A stretch of 64,000 nucleotides of DNA from Panax quinquefolius (GCA_020205615.1 CM035153.1:79931853-79995852), one strand, 5' to 3'. Positions 21,850 through 34,429 are shown, numbered from the stretch's first letter. Notes: generated from the letters alone by a model not told the origin. A program made the numbers and translations.

Positions 21850-23976
21850 TTTCAGATGAGAAAGAGAAGGAAAAGAAAGAGGAAAAGCTTGCCCGAGTGA
21901 ACGCTTTGTCCAACGGAGGAAGATTAAAGAAGAAATGTAATCCAAAAACCCAACTTCTAGATAAATTTTCTTTAAGTTTATATGTTAAAAACATAGCTTA
22001 ATGAGAATAAAGAGTAAAAGATGTTAGAAATGATTTCATATGGCTGAAATCATGAGAAATGAAGAAATAAGAAATTATAAGTTTAGTTTATAAATTTCTT
22101 AAAGAAGTGTAATATTCGTAATGAATTAGAATGATATGAGTGGATTATATGAATGAGTAGGTGAATTAAGTAAGGAATGGTGTTCTATAACATCAAATTC
22201 CAAGAAAAAGTAAAATCTTAATCAAAATATCGATTAAAAATGAAGAACGCGAAGAACGCGCGAAGAATGCGAAGAACGTTATTAATAAACAAATTTAAAA
22301 CCATTGCATATAAGTTAGTTGCTTATTACTTAGTTAGGAACGTTAGAAACGTTCATGAAGAACGGATTATAACTGAGCTATAACGAAGTTATGGCAAAAA
22401 TTCGTAAAAGATGAACGAGAAATAGAAAGTATGTAAATGAACCCGAACATGTAGGGTTTCATAAGAATGTAAGAGAACGTATAAAATGTGAGTCGTGGAC
22501 TCAAGAACGAATGAATTCCAAGTTCGGATGACCGAATTACGGAAAATGAACAAAGAACGTTAAAAACATAAAATGAACGAAGAGTGAAGATTAAGCCAAT
22601 TGAATGGCATGTTAACGGATTCAGAATGAAGTTCTATTTGAGGGTAATCGAAGTACGTAAGATAAGAAAGAGAATGGCTTTAGAACGTCCTCGTTCTGAG
22701 TTATAACGAATAAGTTATGGAATCGGGAAGTAAGCATCTTATGCAATTTCTAAGACTTAGAAAAATTTTATAGGTTTTATGCTCGGCACCACAACGCCAG
22801 TCAAGCCTTGGGAGGCGGCGCCAAGAATATGAGGGCGCCATCGACTACTAAGTGAGTGGCGCCGCGATGCAAGAAGTAGAGAAGGAGTAAATGACTGCAT
22901 TGGCTGACCTCTTGATTTGACAAGAGAGAAATGGTCTTTGCGGTGTGAGGTAAAGGAAGGGGCACGCAGTCGCGCATCTTGGGTTGCAAGTCGATGGCGA
23001 TGATGAGCTTTTAACTGCTCAATTACTGGGGGATGTGCAAGAAAAAAATATGAACATGTAGTTCAACTAATATAACACTTAATCAAGTGTATTAAACCTT
23101 TGATGAAGGTTGAACGAAAAGATTAAAAGACAAAGAATGTAAACGTGGGTTATGAAACCAATATTCGGGGACCGTAGTCGCGATAAACGAACATGAGGGA
23201 TTGCTATGATGCTGATTCCTTAGACGTTGATTGACGAGGGTAATGTATAACATTTCGATGTTATGACATGGTAATTGGAGATGAATGTAAAGCGTATCGA
23301 CGTTGTGAACGCAACGTTGTTGCGATGAACGATCGATCTTAGCATACAATGAACCGTATGACTTTAACATTAAGAAAGAATATTGAACATGGGGTTCAGG
23401 TAATAGTAATGAATGAAAGCCATTAAAACCTTAGGTAAAGGTTGAATGAGAGATTAAGGGATGAACAACGTAAATGTTGAATACGTAAATGTTTCTCATG
23501 AATCGTATTCACGTCGGGCGAACGTTCTAAGTATACATTGGTTGTATGACTTAGACGTTGACGAAAGTAGTAAGTATGATATGAATTATCAAGAAATTCG
23601 TAGCGAACAGTAATAAGATTAATGAAAGCCGAATGTGAGTCGGATGAGAATGTTAGAATGAAATGTAAGCGTTAAACACTTTAACCAACGTGAAGGTTAA
23701 GTGTATGCGAATATTAAACGGGTAGAACCTACACCCCATGTATGGTTTGATCGTATTTTAATGAAGACTAATGATTAAACTTGTGAACGGTGAAGAAGCT
23801 GAATTAAAGACAAGTACGTATAACGTAAAAGAAGCCGAGTTACTGTTTATAACTTGGATGACGTTCCGAGTTGAATGAATCGGACGTTGTAAGATAAGAA
23901 TAAGGTAACATAAAATGCTTAATACTATAAATGCGTAGAATGAATATGGAATGATCTTCCTGAGTATACAAAAGAC

Positions 23977-23981
23977 TATAT
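23977..23981. other. Target-site duplication of A2, left copy
   Basis: TATAT, repeated at 32777-32781 after the last base of A2. Confidence 0.88.
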
Positions 23982-24529
23982 TGTGACGCCCCCAAAATAG
24001 GTATATATCACCCATTCTGAGTTGTCAATACATGGTACAGAAATAACTACAACTTTATTATTACAACAGTAAAACTGTGAGTTTAAATACAAATATTATC
24101 TTCTAGACAATATCTATACTCAAATAAATCCTCATCACATTTATTGATACATTATTTTACAAAATGGTGAGGACTACTAAACAACTCTCTCTAGAACCTT
24201 CATTCCATACCCCAGGCTGCACTCCGCTATATTCTCGCCTCCACGAGAAAAATGGAACAAAAAGGAAAAGGGTGAGCTCAACTAGCTCAAGAAAGAATAT
24301 TATGACTAAGATAATATACAACAAATTACCGTTAGTCTTCAACAGGGAAAATCTAATAGAATACAATAGACAACAAATTTTAAATCAATATTCGCAAATG
24401 AAATAATAATTCATTAGAAGAGTTAAGTAGAGAATGCAAACTACTATCTTCTATGTATGAATTTAAAAGTTCATCGCTCTATCTTTTATCCTGTAACATC
24501 AATCAATATACATCTGGAATCAAATATTC

Positions 24530-24670
24530 ATCTTTGCACTTCACAGCCAAAGATATTCATCGATTGGTTATGTTCATCTAAACACTGCTCATCTTTGCAC
24601 TACTGACCAAAGATATTCTTCAGAAATCATTCATCTTTTGCACTTCTACAGCCAAAGATATTCAATAATA
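24530..24670 (-). repeat. Three-copy CTTTGCACT-CAAAGATATTC array
   Basis: Shorter A2 version of the array in A1 (5423-5690), unit about 50-60 bp. Confidence 0.65.
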
Positions 24671-25012
24671 TCATCATTTAAGGCGAGGATGATGAAAAAT
24701 ATTTTTAAAGAAACGAATCCAAAGAAACAAAATGACAAGGATTAAGGATTAAGGATTCGTACTTTGTTTTATCCACGTCCAAAAATACCTCAAAAATAAT
24801 CATAGTGGTGTAAAATTCAAGAATGATCAAAACATGGATACAATCAAAGCTAGTATCCGAATAGATATTTTGGACAAAAAGAAGAAATTTTATTTTTCTA
24901 TTGAATAGTGTCAGATATCGTGAATAGTCTTGATATCGTGAATAGTAACTCAGACACCAAAAGATAGAAATTCCACAAAAACATCTTCACGCTTCATGAA
25001 TAGTACTACTAT

Positions 25013-25095
25013 GTGAATAGTAACTCGTGAATAGTAACTCGTGAATAGTAACTCGTGAATAGTAACTTATGAATAGTAACTCATGAATAGTAACC
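25013..25095. repeat. Six-copy 14-bp tandem repeat GTGAATAGTAACTC
   Basis: Exact 14-bp periodicity: four GTGAATAGTAACT(C/T) units, then two ATGAATAGTAAC units. Isolated relatives precede it at 24900-24955. The array is absent from the 5' LTR because of its deletion. Confidence 0.95.
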
Positions 25096-25367
25096 CCGAG
25101 CATGGAAAAGTTCCAAATTTGATAAAAGTTCCAACCAATATTTCAAAGATAATGATATTGAAGAAATAATATCATCTAAGAAGAAAATAACATCCCTTAC
25201 CTCGAAAGATTAGTACTTCATTTGGAATAACGTATATAGTCTTTGAAGGAACTTGCACCGCCTAACAATACTCAAAGTATACTCAAAATACTCACAAGAA
25301 TACGCTCGATAATATAGAGAGAAAACTTGGAGTTTACGGTGTGATTTTCAATTCTAACCCAAGCACC

Positions 25368-25377
25368 CTATTTATAG
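25368..25377 (-). promoter_or_regulatory. A2 3' LTR TATA box
   Basis: CTATAAATAG on the minus strand. The 5' LTR counterpart is deleted. Confidence 0.72.
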
Positions 25378-26720
25378 GAAATTGCTTAGAACACCAAAGC
25401 AGAAAATTTAATATAATAATATTATATATATTACAAATTCTCTACGCACCTAGAACCATCTGAATTCAGCAACTTGCATGTGTTTAATGAGGCTAACCAA
25501 ACACAAAAAACGTTTTTGTAATTAAAAATATTTTAAACTTCCAAAAATCAATTATTTCGGAGCTTCAGAACTTCAATAATTCATAATAAATAGCCCTTTC
25601 ATCAGAAAATTCAAATCTCGCGAGTTTTTATAGGAAATTCAATTCTCTACAACTCTACAGAAGAAAGTTTTTCCAAATTCCAAATAGAAATTGACCGAAA
25701 TCCACAAATGTGCAATTTTACGTGCTATAATCAAATTTCGAATCGATAAATAGGGTCCACCGAGCATGTTTAACATGTTTTAAACATTTATTGCAACAAA
25801 ATACTCTTCCTCCTCATATACTCATATATCCCACATTCGTTGTAAAAATATTACCATTATTATATTATTAAAATATAATAATATATTTAAATGAATTATT
25901 TTATCAGAAAAAGATAAAATTTCAATTTTCAACAATTGTCATATTAAAAATTTTCTCCATCTATATCCACATAAAATCAATATTTTCCTCATCATATGAA
26001 TCAATAATTAATTATTCACAAATAATATTACAAGAATACAATATTGACAACCAGGCAGTTCCCAGGAAAAGAGGGGCTTTCCAATAAGAATTTCTTCTTC
26101 TTTTGGCGCCTGAATTAGGTGACCAAACCTCTCCTTAGAGCAGAACTTTCTAGACATTGCCAATAATGTTATCTAATAATATTACTCAGATAATATGAAT
26201 TATTGCTTCGATAATGAAAAATACTGTGTAATGATAATTATTGAAACAACAGCAATATAAAATATCAACGCAACAATTATTAACTCAATAAAATACTGAA
26301 CAGTAATTATTGTAACCATTATTGAGTAGTGCCTTCTTACGTAAGAATCAATAATTGGTGCAATACCGTGTGCTAATGTATTTTAACCACCGAGTATTTT
26401 AATAGTATTAACGATAACAATTACACCGTTATTTTTAAACAACTTATATTTGTTGTTTTCTTCATCCAATCGCTTTTCGTTATGGGGCCCACACATGGTC
26501 ATTTGCTACTGGTAAATTTAATATTCCCGACAAGCATTTAATATTCCACGACCAAACGAATATTCCCCGACAACAATGAATATTTTAAAACCACTTGCTT
26601 ATTTTGAAATATTTGCGTATTTTACCCCTAACTATCCACATTAATCACATCAACCCTTACTATTTTAAAATAATAAATAGAGAAAATTAAATTTCATTAA
26701 TAATAAGTTGGGGTCTTACA

Positions 26721-26736
26721 ACCTCCCCTCCTTATG
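26721..26736 (-). other. A2 polypurine tract
   Basis: CATAAGGAGGGGAGGT in element sense, adjacent to the 3' LTR. Confidence 0.85.
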
Positions 26737-27200
26737 AAATTTCATCCTCGAAATTGACGTTACCTGGTGTTTCGAAAAGGTGAGGATACCTCGCTTTCAT
26801 TTCCGTTTCCAATTCCCAGGTCATTTCCTATAGCATTCCCTCCACAAAACTTTAACTTGTGGTATGACCTTTGCAGCGTGGGACATGCTCCTTCCTATCC
26901 AAGATCTTGACAGTACCTCCTCATACGTTAAGTCTTCTACTATTTAAATGCGGTTCTAATTCTATAACGTGGTTCGGTCTTTCACATATTTACTGAAGTA
27001 CGGATATGTGAAACACATTATGAACACGAGACATACTTGGAGGTAAAGCAAGTCTATAGGCTACATTTCCTACTCGGTCAAGAATTTGAAATGGACCAAT
27101 AAATCGTGGATTGAGCTTTCCTCTCTTCCCAAATCTTGTAACTCCCTTCCATGGAGCAACTCATGACAATACATGATCCCCTATACTAAATTCCACGTCT
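26737..27200 (-). pseudogene. A2 integrase C-terminal domain and chromodomain, broken
   Basis: Aligns at DNA level with 7898-8368 of A1. The minus strand retains traces of the KLNP-FIGPF strand, the SRVHNVFH linker and the VLWR/TWELE chromodomain segment. Several one- or two-base indels prevent a continuous frame. Confidence 0.75.
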
Positions 27201-27880
27201 TTTCGATGAAGATCCGCATAACTCTTTTGTCGATCTTATGCTGGCTTTGTATCGTTGTCGAATCATTTGAATCTTTTGGTAGTCATATCGTACCAACTCG
27301 GGTCCCAACAAAGGTGTTGCTTCACCCACCTCGTCCCCAACATACCGGAGAGCGACACTTTCGCCCATATAATGCTTCAAATGGAGCCACACCTATACTT
27401 GCTCGATAATCTGTTGTTGTAGGAGAATTCCACCAATGGTAAATACTTATCCCAACCGCCCTTGAAGTCTAGGACACAGAGTCTTAATAAATCTTCAAGA
27501 GTTTGAATAGTCCTTCGATTGTCCGTCCGTTTTGAGGATGGTATGCTTAACTAAATCGTAAAATCCGCGCCCATAGCTTTTTGCAAGCTAACCCAAAATC
27601 TTGAAGTGAATCTTGGGTCACGATCCGAAACTATGGATACAGTATGCCATGCAACCTCACAATTTCATTCACGTACATACTAGCAAGACGTTCAAGGAAT
27701 AAGTCTCCGTGTCGGCAAGAAATGAGCGGACTTGGTTAATCTATCAATAATAACCCAAATAGCATTGATGCCTTGAGAAACCGTAGGAAGACCCGTAATT
27801 AAATCCATGGTAATGTGTTCCCACTTCCATTTCGAATCTCAAGTGGTTGCAACGGACCCTTAGGTACCGGATGCTCGCTT
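27201..27880 (-). pseudogene. A2 integrase core, broken
   Basis: DNA-level match to 8375-8977 of A1, with the [12 protein letters not shown] region near 27605-27640 and the LTKS-HFLP region near 27705-27740 on the minus strand. Multiple indels, for example around the QSERTIQ block near 27510. Confidence 0.75.
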
Positions 27881-27899
27881 TTTACACGTTGACAAGTTA

Positions 27900-28228
27900 A
27901 ACACATTGAGATAAACTTTGCAATCTCTCTCTCATATTGTTCCACCAAAATGTATGTCGAAGATCACGATACATTTTAGTACTTCCGAGATGGATTGCAA
28001 ATGGTGTATTGTGTGCCTCCATCATAATCTTGTACTTCAAATCGTAGTCGTTAGGAACACAAAGTCTAGAGTGGACTCAAAGTATTCCTTCTTCATCAAT
28101 TTTCGTTTCCTAATAGCTCCTTCTTGTACTTTCTTCTTCATATACGCATCACCTCGGGATTGGGTGGCTTGAGCAACCTTAACTTTTTCTATTAAAGTTG
28201 GCTCTCGCGGCAGTATACTAGACATCAT
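27900..28228 (-). pseudogene. A2 integrase zinc-binding domain, broken
   Basis: DNA-level match to 9113-9360 of A1. The SRLCVPN and EAHNTPFAIH blocks are traceable on the minus strand at about 27980-28080. A frame covering the upstream linker is open at 28037-28228. Confidence 0.7.
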
Positions 28229-28640
28229 CGCACTCGTTCCGCATATGATCTTCTACTCAACGCGTCGGCTACCACGTTAGCTTTTCCGGGATGGTATTGA
28301 ATAGTGTGGTCGTAGTCTTTCAATAGCTCGAGCCAACGTCATTTGCCGCATGTTGAGTTCTTTTTGAGTGAAGAAATATTTAAGGCTTTTATGGTCCGAA
28401 TATATCTCCACTTTCTCCCCATATAGATAGTGCCTCCATATCTTTAAGCATTGAAACGCATCGCCGCTAACTCTAGATCATGAGTAGGATAATTCCTCTC
28501 ATACTCTTTAAGTTGTTGCGAGGCATAGGCTATGACTTTCCCACGTTGCATGAGAACACATCCTAACCCTTTGCTCAAGCATCATTTGAGATAACAAATC
28601 CATCCGAACCGGATGGTATTGTTAGAACAGTCTTAAAATA
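28229..28640 (-). pseudogene. A2 RNase H, broken
   Basis: Traces of [13 protein letters not shown] (about 28260-28310), DHKSLK (about 28385-28400) and the [16 protein letters not shown] block (about 28510-28560). Indels in most blocks. Confidence 0.7.
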
Positions 28641-29470
28641 AGTCTCCTCTTAAGCTCTTGGAAACTCTTCTCGCATTCTTCGCTCCAAACGAATTTTGTA
28701 TCCTTCCGAGTTAGGCGAGTTAATGGAGTAGCGATTCGAGAAAACCCTTCCACGAATCTCCGATAATAACCAAATAAGCCCAAAAAGCTATGTACTTGAT
28801 CACCGACTTTGGTTGCTCCCAACTTTGTATTGCTTCAATCTTCACGGGATCAACCGATACTCCATGTTTTGACACCACGTGCCCAAGGAATACTACTTCC
28901 TCAAGCCGAACTCGCATTTCTTCAATTTGGCATATAGTTTGTTTTCACGAAGCCTTTGAGTACCAAACTTCAAATGGTGCTCATGATCTTCACGACTTTT
29001 GGAATATATAAGGATGTCATCAATAAAGACAACAACAAACCGATCCAAATATTCCTTGAATACTCGGTTCATCATATCCATGAAAGCCAGGGAGCATTAG
29101 TCAATCCGAAAGACATGACTAAGAATTCATAATGCCCATACCGAGTTCAAGGCGCGGTTTTGGAATATCCTCGGTTCTAATCTTCAAATTTGATGATATC
29201 CGAATGAAGATCGATTTTGAAAAGAATTATGCCCCTTGCAATCGGTCAAACAAGTCATCAATACGAGGTAGAGGATACCTATTCTTGATGGTGACATGGT
29301 TCAATTCCGATAGTCAATACAAAAGTCGCATACTCCCGTCTTTCTTCTTTCTGAATAAAATAGGAGCACCCCAAGGAGATGTACTAGATCGAATGAAACC
29401 GATGTCCAACAATTCTCGTAGTTGGACCTTTAACTCCTGAACTTCAATAGAGCCATTCGATATGGGGTTT
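28622..29470 (-). pseudogene. A2 reverse transcriptase, in three frames
   Basis: Open pieces at 28893-29081 ([15 protein letters not shown], then FIDDILIYS with both catalytic Asp), 28720-28917 ([14 protein letters not shown]) and 28622-28822 ([20 protein letters not shown]) lie in different frames. The N-terminal part (29100-29470) keeps GFIRPS and MRL traces. Unlike A1, the FIDD motif is normal. Confidence 0.82.
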
Positions 29471-29624
29471 TAGAAATGGGCTTTGTACCGGGTTCAAGAT
29501 CAATAAAGAATTCAACTTCACGCTCGGGGTGTAATCGGAAGTTCTTCAGAAATACGTCGGAAAGTCAATAACAACAGAATATTATTCAAATTTGGCGTGT
29601 CTTTATTCAAATCCATAACATGGG

Positions 29625-30074
29625 CTAAGAAAGCTTGACATCCGTTTTTAATAAACGAATAGCTTTATGATTAGATATGATAGTGATTGATTTTAATGGT
29701 TTAGTTGCTTGAATTGCATAAACAAAGTTGGTTAGGAATATGAAAACTAATAACCTTACGAAAAAACAATCAATTTTGGCATGATGAGTAGTTAACCAAT
29801 CAATCCCTAAAATCACATCAAAAGCTAGTATTTTTAAAGAGATAAGGTCAATGTAAAGGTAATGGTGCCAACTTGAATCAAACAAGATTTATAAACGATT
29901 GGATGTGATGAAAGTTTCTCCTAACGGAGTTTCCACAGATAGGTCAAAGTCTAATTTCTCCTGAGTCAAGTTTAAACGTTGAGCACAAGCGGGAGAGATA
30001 AATGAATGGGTAGCACCAAGATCAAGTAAGGTATAAACTTCGCAAGAATTTATAAATAGCTTACCCGTGATCAC
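29625..30074 (-). pseudogene. A2 protease with altered active site
   Basis: Two open pieces. At 29889-30074 the active site reads TLLDLGATHSF: DLG instead of DTG, which should inactivate it. At 29625-29885 the ILGIDWLTTHHAKIDC block is intact. The segment deleted in A1 is still present (LDFDLSVETPLGETF). Confidence 0.85.
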
Positions 30075-31296
30075 CTCGTTTGGGTTCCTCGCATTTTGAC
30101 CAAATCCACAACAAACGCTCTTCCGGAATCGTTGACTTTGACTTTTCTCGGGACGATCTTTTGAATCACCGTCCCCATTGAACTAGGTTTCGCTTCCGTA
30201 GTATAATCTCGAGCGATATGTCCTTCCTTTCCATAATTATAGCATACCTTGAACTGTGTGGGCAGGTTTGGTGATATGTCCCTCTTTCCGTGATTTATAG
30301 CATATAACCGGTGGTCGTTCTCCTCCCTTAGAACCGATTCTTTGCCAAGACCGCCGCTCTTCACATGGTCGTTGTTAAATCTCCTCTTTTAAAATCACCT
30401 CTGACTCGCTTCTTCTATTTTCATGGCCATGATTACCACCAGAGTGGTTACCATTTTGTCCATCTGCTTTCTTTCTCCGCATTGGTTATCATTATTACAT
30501 TGATCGCTATCTTTGGTACGATCCTCGTTGTGGTCCCTCGGTTGGCCGTACTCGTTATCTTGCTTCTAATAATTGAGCCCTATTTACAACATCCGAATAA
30601 AGAGAAAGTTTATGAGAAATGAGATCTCGACGTATCTTGGGTTTCAAACCTCTAAGAAACATCCGCGTCATACGTTCCTCATTCTCCACCAAATGAGGTG
30701 CAAACCTCGGATAACTCTGCAAACTTTGCCTCGTCTTCGAGACACCGTCATGTTGTTTTGCTCTAATCTGATGAACTCCACTTCCTTCATATATGACGAA
30801 CACTTTCGGAAAGTATTTGTCATTAAATAGTTTCTGAAACGCTTCCCAAGACATGCTAAGTGCGGCCGGATGGATGGACGCTTCACAGACTCCCACCGAT
30901 GATCCGCCTCGCCACGGAACATAAAGGTGGGGAATGGAACCTTCGTTCCTCTGTGCATCCCAAGACATCAAATATCTTGGTAATTTGTTTGACCCATGTT
31001 TCCGCCATGATCGGATCTGGCTTTCCCTTAAATTCTCGTGGTCCCAACTCTTTGAACTGCTTGGCTGTGACAACCCGTGAATTGCTATCATTTCCTCTCA
31101 GTATTTTGAACACGAGTCTCCTCGTGCGATTTTGTATGAACTACAAAAGCTTCTAAACATCCCTCGTTCATCATCTACTTTCGATGGTGTTGTTCACGGG
31201 AGGAACATTGCCACTGTTGCAGACGCTCTCCTCGTTGGTGAGTACAGAGGCGTCTCCACGGTCTCATTTCCATTGTTAATATTCTCAATTCGACAT
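30075..31296 (-). pseudogene. A2 gag, fragmented
   Basis: The start at about 31296 is recognised by alignment with the A1 and A3 gag starts. Capsid pieces are in several frames: FKELGPREFKG and AETWVKQITKIFDVLG at 30883-31113, EVEFIRLEQNNMTVS at 30668-30958, EERMTRMFLRGLKPKIR at 30555-31091. The zinc knuckle region (30071-30364) is degenerate, with CYNYGKEGHIARDY having Tyr for two Cys. Confidence 0.8.
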
Positions 31297-31451
31297 TCTC
31301 AAATCACCGCCATAAAACAAGGGTTAATTAAGAAAATCAATATATCACATAATATCCCTATATATTGACCAACTAAAAAATAAGCTTAGGTAGGACACAC
31401 TAGCGAAGGATTTACTCGCCTCTCCCTAGTTTCTATTCCCCGATCTCCGCC

Positions 31452-31466
31452 AGAGATCATATCCCT
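31452..31466 (-). promoter_or_regulatory. A2 leader hairpin, weakened
   Basis: AGGGATATGATCTCT in element sense: the A-family hairpin with one stem mismatch. Confidence 0.5.
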
Positions 31467-31468
31467 AA

Positions 31469-31479
31469 GCTCGATACCA
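31469..31479 (-). other. A2 primer binding site, mutated
   Basis: TGGTATCGAGC in element sense instead of TGGTATCAAAGC, one base shorter. Confidence 0.75.
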
Positions 31480-31481
31480 AC

Positions 31482-32776
31482 CGTGACGCCCCCAAAATAG
31501 GTATACATCACCCATTCTGAGTTGTCAATACATGGTACGTAAACAACTACAACTTTATTATTACAACAATGAAACTGTGAGTTTAAATACAAATATTATC
31601 TTCTGACAATATCTATACTCAAATAAATCCTCATCACATTTATTGATACATTATTTTACAAAAATGGTGAGGACTACTAAACAACTCTCTCTAGAACCTT
31701 CATTCCATACCCCACTAGTACCCGCCACATTCTCGCCTCCCGAGAGAAAGAAAAATGGAACAACAAGAAAAAGGGTGAGCTCAACTAGCCCAAAGAAAGA
31801 ATATTATGACTAAGATAATATACAACAAATTATCGTTAGTCTCCAACAGGAAAAATACTCTTCCTCCTCGTATACTCATATATCCCACATTCGTTGTAAA
31901 AATATCACCATTATTATATTATTAAAATATAATAATATATTTAAATGAATTATTTTATCGTAAAAGATAAAATTTCAATTTTCAACAATTGTCACATTAA
32001 AAATTTTCTCCATCTATATCCACATAAAATCAATATTTTCCTCATCATATGAATCAATAATTAATTATTCACAAATAATATTACGTAATCACAATATTGA
32101 CAACCGTGCGCTTCCTAAGAAAGAGGGGCTTTCCAATAAGAATTTCTTCTTCTTGGCGCCAATTAGGTGACCAAACCTCTCCTTGTATGTAACTTTCTAG
32201 ACATTTCCAATAATGTTATCTAATAATATTACTCGGATAATATGAATTATTGCTTCGATAATGAAAAATCTTGTGTAAATGACAATTATTGAAACAACAA
32301 AGAATATAAAATATCAACGCAAAGAATTATTAACTCAATAAAATAATCGAATAAAGAATTACAGTAACCATTATTGAGTAGTGTCTTCTTCACGTAAGAA
32401 TCAATAATTGGTGCAATACCGCAATCTTCTTGTATTTTAACCACCGAGTATTTTAACAAAGATTAATCAGTAATAACTACAATCGTTATTTTTAAACAAC
32501 TTATATTTGTCGTTTTTTCTTCATCCAATCGCTTTCAGTTATGGGGCCCACACATGGTCAACGTCGTCGCATTTAATATTCCCCGACAAATGCGAATATT
32601 CCACGACCAAACGAATATTCCCCAAACAACAATGAATATTTTAAAACCACTTGCTTATTTTGAAATATTTGTGTATTTTACCCCTAACTATCCACATTAA
32701 TCACATCAACCCTTACTATTTCAAAATAATAAATAGAGAAAATTAAATTTCATTAATAATAAGTTGGGGTCTTACA
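31482..32776 (-). repeat. A2 5' LTR (right), internally deleted
   Basis: 1295 bp. The terminal base is C instead of T (CGTGACG). It matches 23982-24347 and then jumps at about 31850 to sequence equivalent to 25797-26720. The breakpoints share AAAAT. Confidence 0.9.
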
Positions 32777-32781
32777 TATAT
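32777..32781. other. Target-site duplication of A2, right copy
   Basis: TATAT, matching 23977-23981. Confidence 0.88.
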
Positions 32782-33088
32782 GACTTAGACGATGATAAAT
32801 AAATCCTGAGGTATAGCATTTAGTTGCCAGAAAGCCATAAGGAATAAGAAATTGACTTAACGAACGTTATAGTTTAATGGTTCAGATAAGTTCAGATAAG
32901 TTAGGTTGTAGTAAAATTGTAACCTTTGATGGTTGACATATGGGAGCTGGGCTAAATAATTCCTTTAGATAGCGAAGGTATATACAAAATTGGCAACCGA
33001 TCTAACTCACTGTTATGGGCAGTGTAGATGAGACAGGAACTTGTTTGTTGTTATTTGTGGGAAACCACTCAGAGTACCATATGAACTA
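32782..33088 (+). repeat. D 5' LTR, second segment
   Basis: Between A2 and E. The part from about 32915 resembles the RE1 internal region 3280-3440 (TGATGGTTGA, GGTATATAC, GTGGGAAACCACTCA). So a piece found internally in RE1 lies upstream of the primer site in D. Confidence 0.65.
33084..33088. other. Probable target-site duplication of E, left copy
   Basis: AACTA; the right flank (53802-53806) is GACTA, one mismatch. The uninterrupted RE1 homologue near 3420 supports the join. Confidence 0.65.
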
Positions 33089-33896
33089 TGTGACGCCCCC
33101 AAATCTGGATACTTGAAACCCAAACTCGGTGCTTCACGATACCATTTCTATAAGCTGAATAATACTAATAATAATAACAATAATATAAAATTCAAACTTA
33201 ATTTACATATGCATCAAAGTTTACTCCCAAGTACGAGACCTTTAAACATTCATTACATCATAGATAATAAGTATCATTGTCTTAATAAACTATAACTATT
33301 ACGCAACATATTATAAATCTCATTCGAACAACTTTCCTTTCCCCTTGTTCTTGCCTGAGCCTTCGGGTTGATCATGCTTAACTGAAAATATTTAATTTAA
33401 GCAAGAGTGAGCATTTGAGTGCCCAACAAGTAATAACAATTATAAATATTAGCTGAAAGGGTTAAATGTTTTCTTTGTACTACCCTTCTACAACAAGTCA
33501 ATAGTTGTGAAGTAATCTGAACCAATAATAATAACATATCAACTCTCTATCAAATTTTTGAAACTACGTATTGACTATAAATAGGGTTAAGGTGACATAC
33601 TATGAATATTGTTTTCAATTTTCGAATAAGTTTAGCAGAACTTCATCCGCAAACCGTTATAACTTACGGGCACGGGGGGTGATCAGCTCGTTGTACCCTG
33701 TATTGATCAATACTACATACAAGAACGATATTATCGTTCACTCTGTCCACCTTGGGTGCATAAAAGTTTTCCCTTGATTGGGATGTTCATACTTAGTCAG
33801 GAATCCGAACCAAAACAATTGATTGGATACAAAAAGGTTTTATCATATTCAACGATATTTCTAAATCTATTTCTAGCTGATCAAATAGCTTGGAGG

Positions 33897-33913
33897 TATA
33901 TATATATATATAT
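33897..33913. repeat. Short (TA)n tract, E 3' LTR
   Basis: 17 bp; the partner at 49791-49846 is 56 bp. Confidence 0.95.
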
Positions 33914-34429
33914 CAACATGTGATTAAATACAATGATTATTCAAGTGGGGACACTTGTATAACCATGTTTAGAAATTAACGAACAGAATATATTTCTGAA
34001 TTACTATATACTAACATGTTGATAAACAATGATCGAATATAGAATATATCACAATAGGGTTAATCATCTAGCATAATAATAATATAATTCTGAAACTTTC
34101 TTACTCATATCCATTGCATAAAGGAAATGCAAAGGTAAGATACTTGCCTGGTACGCTGTTTACAATTCGCAACTTAGTTTTATCTTTTATATAATCACCT
34201 ATCAGTAATAAGATCATTTTACTGATTAGAATAACATATCACAACACATAACACTGCCTATTGCAGTCAGCACATAACCTAATCACCTTGTCATACATAT
34301 CCCATAGTCATTGAATCACAAACAATCATTAATACAGTCAAAATATCTAAGTCCAGATCAATTTACAAAACATGCTTGATTGTCGGCAGCGGTTTTATCG
34401 GGTATTAATCGAGTTTAAGACTCTATCTA

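Larger units (their letters stand above)
20849..23981 (+). repeat. D 5' LTR, first segment
   Basis: Begins TGTGAGGACCCG. Position 21033 begins a second LTR-like start (TGTGACAAACCG) preceded by a polypurine tract (ATAAGGAGGGAAGAA); the D 3' LTR has the same layout at 56875. It contains a TATA box, a GA tract and a GC-rich island (about 22770-23010). Many GAACG/AACGTT words occur between 22200 and 22700. Small frames across the GA tract and the island are not supported as genes. Confidence 0.8.
23982..26720 (-). repeat. A2 3' LTR (left), full length
   Basis: 2739 bp, TGTGACGCC to GTCTTACA on the plus strand. It retains the TATA box, a short GCACT-type array and a 14-bp array. Confidence 0.93.
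23982..32776 (-). mobile_element. A2: complete A-family chromovirus, heavily decayed
   Basis: An 8.8 kb minus-oriented relative of A1 and A3 in the 5' LTR of D. It has TSDs, a primer site remnant and polypurine tract. All gag-pol domains are traceable but none is open. The 5' LTR (right) has lost about 1.44 kb including its promoter, so the LTRs are 2739 and 1295 bp. Some frameshifts sit at CAG/CTG-to-CG changes and may not be real. Confidence 0.92.

Noticed and set aside
21810..22001. 63-codon charged frame after the D TATA box
   Set aside because: Its Arg-Glu run comes from the GA microsatellite; no similar frame in relatives.
22801..22989. 62-codon minus frame in the D GC-rich island
   Set aside because: Antisense, short, and composition explains its openness.
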